From: Chryseobacterium sp.
GTDB taxonomy: Bacteria > Bacteroidota > Bacteroidia > Flavobacteriales > Weeksellaceae
NCBI GenBank assembly: GCA_017989575.1
Contig: JAGNPP010000172.1
Location: 1-5,764 of the forward strand
DNA: 5,764 nt
Direction of reading: 5' to 3'
Position numbers and translations under genes: made by a program. Position 1 is the first letter of the stretch, and every line of letters starts with the position of its first letter. This document shows positions 3,653-5,764 of this stretch, in pieces. Under the pieces are notes generated by a model that saw only the letters and a list, made by a program, of their open reading frames with translations, searched no databases and was not told the origin of the DNA.

Positions 3653-5533
3653 ATGAAAAAACTAATAACCGTATTTGTGTTAATGTCCATCCAGACTTTT
3701 TCACAGAATTATGCCATTTCAGATTTGCCGGAAGAGCTTAAGAAAGACGCCAATGCCGTCGTTCGTGACAATTCTTCTTCGTACATCATTAAGTCCGAAA
3801 ATCAAATAGATTCTAAGAAAAAAATTGCAGTTTCTATTCTCAATAAGGCTGGTGATAATGTGTCGTATGTTTACATTCCGTATGATAAACACACAAAGAT
3901 TTCTGATATTAAGATCAAAATTTTCGACGCTTTTGGAAGAGTTATAAAAACTTATTCCAAAAGTGATTTGAATGATATTGCGCAATCAGATGATTCCTTT
4001 TTGTATTCAGATGATCGTGCTCTGGCGATGAAAATCATCCAGCCGGTTTTTCCTTACACTATAGAAACTACTTTTACAGAAAGATCGTCGGATACGGTAT
4101 TTTTACAAGTCTTGCAACCGTACATTGCTGAGAATATTTCGGTGGAAAACTGGGGCGTAGAATTCAAAAATGAATCTGGCATCAAACTCCGAAAGAAAGT
4201 GACCGAAACTATTTTCGGAAAAGCAGAAATCTCAGAATCTGATAATCTAGTAAAAGCGTCGTACAAAAATATCCCAGCTTATAAAGATGAAAATCACTCA
4301 CCAGAATTGAGAACCGTGGTTTCCAAGGTAGAATTTGCATTAGACAGAGCTTGTCTGAAAGGCGTTTGCGGCGACTTTTCGAATTGGAATAGTTTTGCAA
4401 CTTGGTATCAAGGTTTGCTGGAGCCAGTTTCCAAAATCACGCCCGAGATTCAGGCAGAGGTGGACGCTCTAAATCTGCATGGAACAGTTTCCGAAAAAGT
4501 TCAAAAAATTTATCAGTATATGCAGGGCAAAACCCGCTATGTTTTTGTGGCGATTGGAATTGGCGGTTGGCAACCGATGCCTGCGGATGACGTGCGTAGA
4601 AAAGGTTATGGTGACTGCAAAGCATTGACCAATTATATGAGAGTTCTACTGAAAGCAGCGGGAATTCCTTCTTATTATTCCGTCATTTATAGTGATAAGA
4701 CCATCAAGGTTTTTGATAAAGATTTTCCAAAAATGGATGGCAATCACGTGATTCTCTGCGTTCCAACGGAAAACGGAAACATTTGGTTGGAAAATACATC
4801 TCAGAATATCGCTTTCAACCATTTGAGCTACGGGACAATGGATCGAAATGTAATTATGGTAAAAGATAATGTGGCAGAGATTACCGATACACCCAAATCA
4901 ACTTCCGAAAACAATCGGGAAGTTTTGAGAATCAAAGCCAACATTTCGGCGGATAACACGTTGGATGTTTCGTCTAATTTTTATTTCTCAGGAGGTTTGT
5001 ATGATATGACTTTGCAGTTGGTTTCACTATCGCCGAAGGAGCAAAAAGATGCACTGAAAAGGCGCTACGACTATCTTCAGTTTTCTGACATCGATTTGAA
5101 AAATCTTAAAAATGACAGAGATGCTGCCAAGATTAATTTCGATTTGAATTTTAAAGCAAACAATTATTCCAAATCTTTGGGATCCGATATTTACTTCCGT
5201 GCGATTCCTTTCTTGGATTCAGATTTCCACCTGGAAAGCACAGATCGAAAATTACCGATAGAAGTTCCTTTTGGTTTTACCGATGATTATGAAATTGAAT
5301 ATTCGATTCCGGAGAATTACAAATTTTCAGAAGCGATGGCTCCTGTAAAAATAGAATCGGAGTTCGGAAGTTTTTCTTTGGAGTTCATTCCTCAGGACAA
5401 AAAATTGTTGGTTAAAAGAAAATTTATGCTGAAGAAGGGAACTTTTTCCGCAGATAAGATTTCAGATTATATTAATTTTAGAAAAAAAACCAATAAAATA
5501 GACCACACCAAAATCCTAATAACCAAACTTTAA
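3653..5533 (+). CDS. Exported DUF3857 / transglutaminase-like (papain-fold) protein
   Basis: 626 residues from the ATG at 3653, chosen because it begins a signal peptide (residues 1-17, T-F-S before Gln18); an upstream TTG at 3617 would overlap ferritin and bury the signal. Domains by recognition: DUF3857 beta-rich region about 45-205; transglutaminase-like core about 250-390 with G-I-G-G-W-Q-P, then Cys322 in G-Y-G-D-C-K-A-L, His365 in G-N-H-V, and Glu380 in W-L-E-N-T-S-Q; beta-rich C-terminal domain to the end. Cys and His are the expected catalytic pair; the third residue is Glu where the classical triad has Asp, at the typical 15-residue distance from His. Such proteins are common in Bacteroidetes, and substrates are generally unknown (amide hydrolysis or cross-linking in the periplasm is possible). 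A close Cys pair (234, 239) is unusual. Second gene of the ferritin operon, 13 bases after it. Confidence 0.92.
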   Translation: MKKLITVFVLMSIQTFSQNYAISDLPEELKKDANAVVRDNSSSYIIKSENQIDSKKKIAVSILNKAGDNVSYVYIPYDKHTKISDIKIKIFDAFGRVIKTYSKSDLNDIAQSDDSFLYSDDRALAMKIIQPVFPYTIETTFTERSSDTVFLQVLQPYIAENISVENWGVEFKNESGIKLRKKVTETIFGKAEISESDNLVKASYKNIPAYKDENHSPELRTVVSKVEFALDRACLKGVCGDFSNWNSFATWYQGLLEPVSKITPEIQAEVDALNLHGTVSEKVQKIYQYMQGKTRYVFVAIGIGGWQPMPADDVRRKGYGDCKALTNYMRVLLKAAGIPSYYSVIYSDKTIKVFDKDFPKMDGNHVILCVPTENGNIWLENTSQNIAFNHLSYGTMDRNVIMVKDNVAEITDTPKSTSENNREVLRIKANISADNTLDVSSNFYFSGGLYDMTLQLVSLSPKEQKDALKRRYDYLQFSDIDLKNLKNDRDAAKINFDLNFKANNYSKSLGSDIYFRAIPFLDSDFHLESTDRKLPIEVPFGFTDDYEIEYSIPENYKFSEAMAPVKIESEFGSFSLEFIPQDKKLLVKRKFMLKKGTFSADKISDYINFRKKTNKIDHTKILITKL

Positions 5534-5548
5534 AAACATAGATAAAGA

Positions 5549-5764
5549 ATGAAAACCAAATTTTTGCAATTATTATTAAGCTGTTTTGTTGTATCCATTT
5601 TTGGACAGTATAAATTTTTGGATACACCAAAGCTGGATAAAAAAGATCTTCAAAGCACATCTTATGCAAAGAATCCGTCGGAACCGGCAGAAGTGCTTTA
5701 CAAAACCTATCATTATTGGATAGAGTACAACGGACAGATGCATCTGGAAGTGGTAAGCCGGGTG
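5549..5764 (+). CDS. Exported protein, probable second DUF3857/transglutaminase-like paralogue, 3' end outside window
   Basis: 72 codons open from ATG 5549 to the window end. Residues 1-19 form a signal peptide ending S-I-F-G before Gln20. The Cys at residue 12 is preceded by L-L-S but sits inside the hydrophobic core, so a lipoprotein is less likely. After residue 42 the stretch P-A-E-V-L-Y-K-T-Y followed by W-I-E-Y-N-G-Q-M-H-L-E-V-V-S-R resembles the start of DUF3857 domains and lines up loosely with residues 30-60 of the preceding protein (A-V-V-R then S-Y-I-I-K). It begins only 15 bases after the preceding stop with no terminator, so it belongs to the same operon. Tandem DUF3857 genes are common in Bacteroidetes (from memory). 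The catalytic core is not visible, so a transglutaminase domain is inferred. Confidence 0.7.
   Translation, partial: MKTKFLQLLLSCFVVSIFGQYKFLDTPKLDKKDLQSTSYAKNPSEPAEVLYKTYHYWIEYNGQMHLEVVSRV

Noticed and set aside
5570..5584. Lipobox (L-L-S-C) in the last partial protein
   Set aside because: The Cys lies in the middle of the hydrophobic core, which continues for seven more residues to a good signal peptidase I site before Gln20.

Overview
The window looks like a chromosomal segment from a flavobacterium of the Chryseobacterium/Weeksellaceae type (inferred). The reasons are AT-rich DNA, no Shine-Dalgarno sequences (starts are preceded by A/T-rich leaders), signal peptides cleaved before Gln, a perfect Bacteroidetes-type -7 box (TATATTTG), and protein families typical of that group. 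All genes read on the + strand.

Region 1 (1-1195) holds the C-terminal part of a long GH77 4-alpha-glucanotransferase (malQ) with its three catalytic acids, ending at a strong terminator.

Region 2 (1156-1599) is a 444-base non-coding gap packed with structure. It contains the malQ terminator, a roughly 100-bp imperfect inverted repeat (1199-1299), and a 26/27-bp near-direct repeat on either side of that element. A perfect 35-bp palindrome/terminator (1385-1419) and a 10-bp direct repeat spaced 32 bp apart follow. It reads as a dispersed intergenic repeat inserted between transcription units (inferred).

Region 3 (1600-3082) has two secreted proteins of unknown role. The first is a 311-aa protein with an acidic Tyr-rich N-terminus, an aromatic middle and a basic G-x-R-N repeat tail. 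The second is a 126-aa Lys-rich helical protein of the Spy/CpxP (LTxxQ) type. Both carry L-[ST]-x-x-Q motifs and have similar upstream leaders, so they may be co-regulated. A hairpin terminator closes the region.

Region 4 (3082-5764) is a probable operon: ferritin (ftnA, complete ferroxidase site), then after 13 bases a 626-aa exported DUF3857/transglutaminase-like protein, then after 15 bases the start of a second exported protein that looks like a paralogue of it and runs off the window. The ferritin stores iron in the cytoplasm, whereas the two transglutaminase-like proteins should act in the periplasm or envelope. No functional link between them is evident beyond probable co-transcription.

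The window shows no tRNA or rRNA, no CRISPR array and no transposase gene. The most unusual items are the composite repeat in region 2, the charge-segregated Tyr/Arg-Asn protein next to an LTxxQ protein, and the ferritin-transglutaminase linkage.
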